5,230 nt of DNA. Origin: Thermodesulfovibrionales bacterium (GTDB lineage Bacteria > Nitrospirota > Thermodesulfovibrionia > Thermodesulfovibrionales > SM23-35). Of the stretch, positions 4,139 to 5,230 are shown in pieces (positions within the stretch are counted from its first letter, which is position 1; each line of letters begins with the position of its first letter). The stretch spans positions 1 through 5,230 of the forward strand of contig JAGUWT010000082.1 of NCBI GenBank assembly GCA_020062205.1, written 5' to 3'. The position numbers were made by a program, and so were the translations under genes. The notes below the pieces were generated by a model. It was not told the origin of the DNA. It saw only the letters and a list, made by a program, of their open reading frames with translations, and made no database searches.

Positions 4139-5230
4139 TCAGTCCTTGCTAATCTTGCTGATTGTCTCCTTCATTTCCTGCAAAAGATCTTCTTTGGTAA
4201 GTATAACCTTGTTCAGGATCCCCTGGATCCTTCCATTCAGGTCATCTATTTCCTTTTCGGTGAGATCTTTTTGCGTAAGAACTATTAATGGAATATCCTT
4301 CGCTTTCTTCTCACTCTTCAGATATTCAATGACATCGAAACCAGTTTGAGGCATTGTTATATTCAATACAATGAGGTCTGGCCTGAACTCCTGTATTGAC
4401 TTGATGGCATCCTCGCTGTTGTATGCCGTGGATACCTGATATGCCGCCTCTTCCAGAACATTGCCAATCAGTCTTACTGTGTACGGATCATCATCAACTA
4501 CCAGAATACGTTTTATTTGGGCTGTCTTTTCAAGCATTTTCAGCTTCCTCAGGAGGATATGTTTTTCAACCGGTTTTATGATAAATTCAGCAGCACCGAG
4601 ACTAAAGCCCATTCTCTGGTCGTCAACGATTGAAAGGATAATCACCGGGATATCCTGTGTCTCGGGATTATCTTTTAGCTCTCTCAATACCTGCCATCCA
4701 TCTTTTTTCGGCATCATGATATCGAGGGTGATTGCCATGGGTTTTATCTCCTTTGCCTTCTCAACTGCTTCTTCTCCGCTCAGAAGGCCGACAACTTGAT
4801 ATCCATCTCCTAAAAATTTCCTTATGATATCAATTGCCTCGGGATTATCATCAATGGTGAGTATAATCTTTTTCTTGGAATCACCACTGCTTACGGATTC
4901 CGAAGATACAAACTCTTCTGATTTCGATATGATGCTTTCGATGATCAAATCGCATCCCTTGCAGAAATCCACCTTTTCAGGATATGCGGCTACCTTTATA
5001 CCTGCACAATGTGTTCCCATGATCAACCAGCATCTGCCCTCCTTGCTCCCATAGGCAGGGCAGCTCGGCTGACCGCATCTGATATATTCCCAGCATCGTA
5101 TAGGTTTGCCAGCAAATTCTGGTTCTTTCAGAAAATCATCAACAGGCTTTCCAAAATAGTCAGAAAGTGCTTCTGCAATCCGTGTCTCGATGATAGGCTC
5201 AGCCGGCTTTTCGAGTATTTCTTTCTTTAA
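4139..5230 (-). CDS. Two-CW cysteine domain protein with tandem receiver domains (5' end outside window)
   Basis: The frame is open from the TGA at 4139-4141 to the window edge, giving 363 residues (numbered from 5230) without a natural start, so the N-terminus is missing. Residues 46-93 form a cysteine-rich two-CW domain: C46-W47, C52, C57 in CPAYG, C67-W68, C75 in GTHC, and C90/C93 in FCKGC. Starting at the in-frame TTG at 5026 would cut this domain in half. After a Ser/Glu linker, receiver 1 (about 120-230) has D127-D128, D170 in LDIMMPKKDG, S200 and K219 in KPV. Receiver 2 (about 239-360) has D246-D247, T319 and K341, but N290 (codon 4363-4361) in LNITMP where the phospho-Asp belongs. Two-CW domains are known beside sensor and receiver domains, and the cysteines suggest metal or redox sensing (inference). 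It lies upstream of the receiver and receiver-kinase genes on the same strand and is probably part of the same relay. Confidence 0.9.
   Translation of the reverse strand, partial: LKKEILEKPAEPIIETRIAEALSDYFGKPVDDFLKEPEFAGKPIRCWEYIRCGQPSCPAYGSKEGRCWLIMGTHCAGIKVAAYPEKVDFCKGCDLIIESIISKSEEFVSSESVSSGDSKKKIILTIDDNPEAIDIIRKFLGDGYQVVGLLSGEEAVEKAKEIKPMAITLDIMMPKKDGWQVLRELKDNPETQDIPVIILSIVDDQRMGFSLGAAEFIIKPVEKHILLRKLKMLEKTAQIKRILVVDDDPYTVRLIGNVLEEAAYQVSTAYNSEDAIKSIQEFRPDLIVLNITMPQTGFDVIEYLKSEKKAKDIPLIVLTQKDLTEKEIDDLNGRIQGILNKVILTKEDLLQEMKETISKISKD

Noticed and set aside
3783..4288. Several short plus-strand frames (about 63-67 codons)
   Set aside because: They are read from the MITE-like element, palindromes and antisense of the receiver genes, with no start signals or domains.
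5024..5026. TTG as the start of the tandem-receiver protein
   Set aside because: The frame stays open to the window edge and the upstream codons complete a cysteine-rich domain that this start would split.
5009..5230. Plus-strand open frame at the right edge
   Set aside because: It is the antisense shadow of the two-CW coding region and has no protein-like features.

Overview
This 5.2 kb window is bacterial and about mid-40s % G+C by eye. It probably comes from an uncultivated Nitrospirota- or Desulfobacterota-like organism. That placement is an inference from three signs: a CFI-box C-terminal sorting domain, a two-CW cysteine domain fused to receiver domains, and many short dispersed palindromes typical of such genomes. 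No ribosomal or other marker gene is present to confirm it.

Left part, plus strand (1-2009): the tail of a probably secreted protein (ends 366); a signal-peptide protein with an ASH-type beta-sandwich domain and a CFI-box C-terminal anchor (409-1245); and a divergent thymidylate synthase (1281-2009). The synthase resembles the short methanogen-type family and keeps every catalytic residue checked, with the E. coli ThyA spacing. The first two genes look like cell-envelope functions. The synthase has its own candidate promoter overlapping the stop codon of the gene before it.

Middle (2010-2338): a convergent intergenic region packed with short inverted repeats: a terminator-like hairpin, two members of a loop-conserved palindrome family, a C5/G5 hairpin, and a GGGACAGTCCC inverted repeat of the kind seen with REP-associated transposases. 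A 14-bp perfect inverted repeat brackets the whole set, and its left arm contains the thymidylate synthase stop codon.

Right part, minus strand (5230 down to 2339): three two-component signalling genes. First is a protein that runs off the right edge, with a seven-cysteine two-CW domain and two receiver domains, the second of which has Asn in place of the phospho-accepting Asp. Next come a single-domain DivK/CheY-like receiver and, overlapping it by 32 nt, a soluble receiver-histidine kinase. No DNA-binding or enzymatic output domain is visible, so the set looks like the core of a cytoplasmic phosphorelay. Between the first and second genes (3798-4138) lie a candidate promoter, an 18-bp operator-like dyad, a 125-bp MITE-like element and a third copy of the palindrome family.

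The most notable points are: the two-CW gene extends past its nearest internal start and off the window; its second receiver is degenerate; AT-rich dispersed repeats are translated in frame inside the CFI-box gene; and three palindromes share a loop while their stems vary in a compensatory way.
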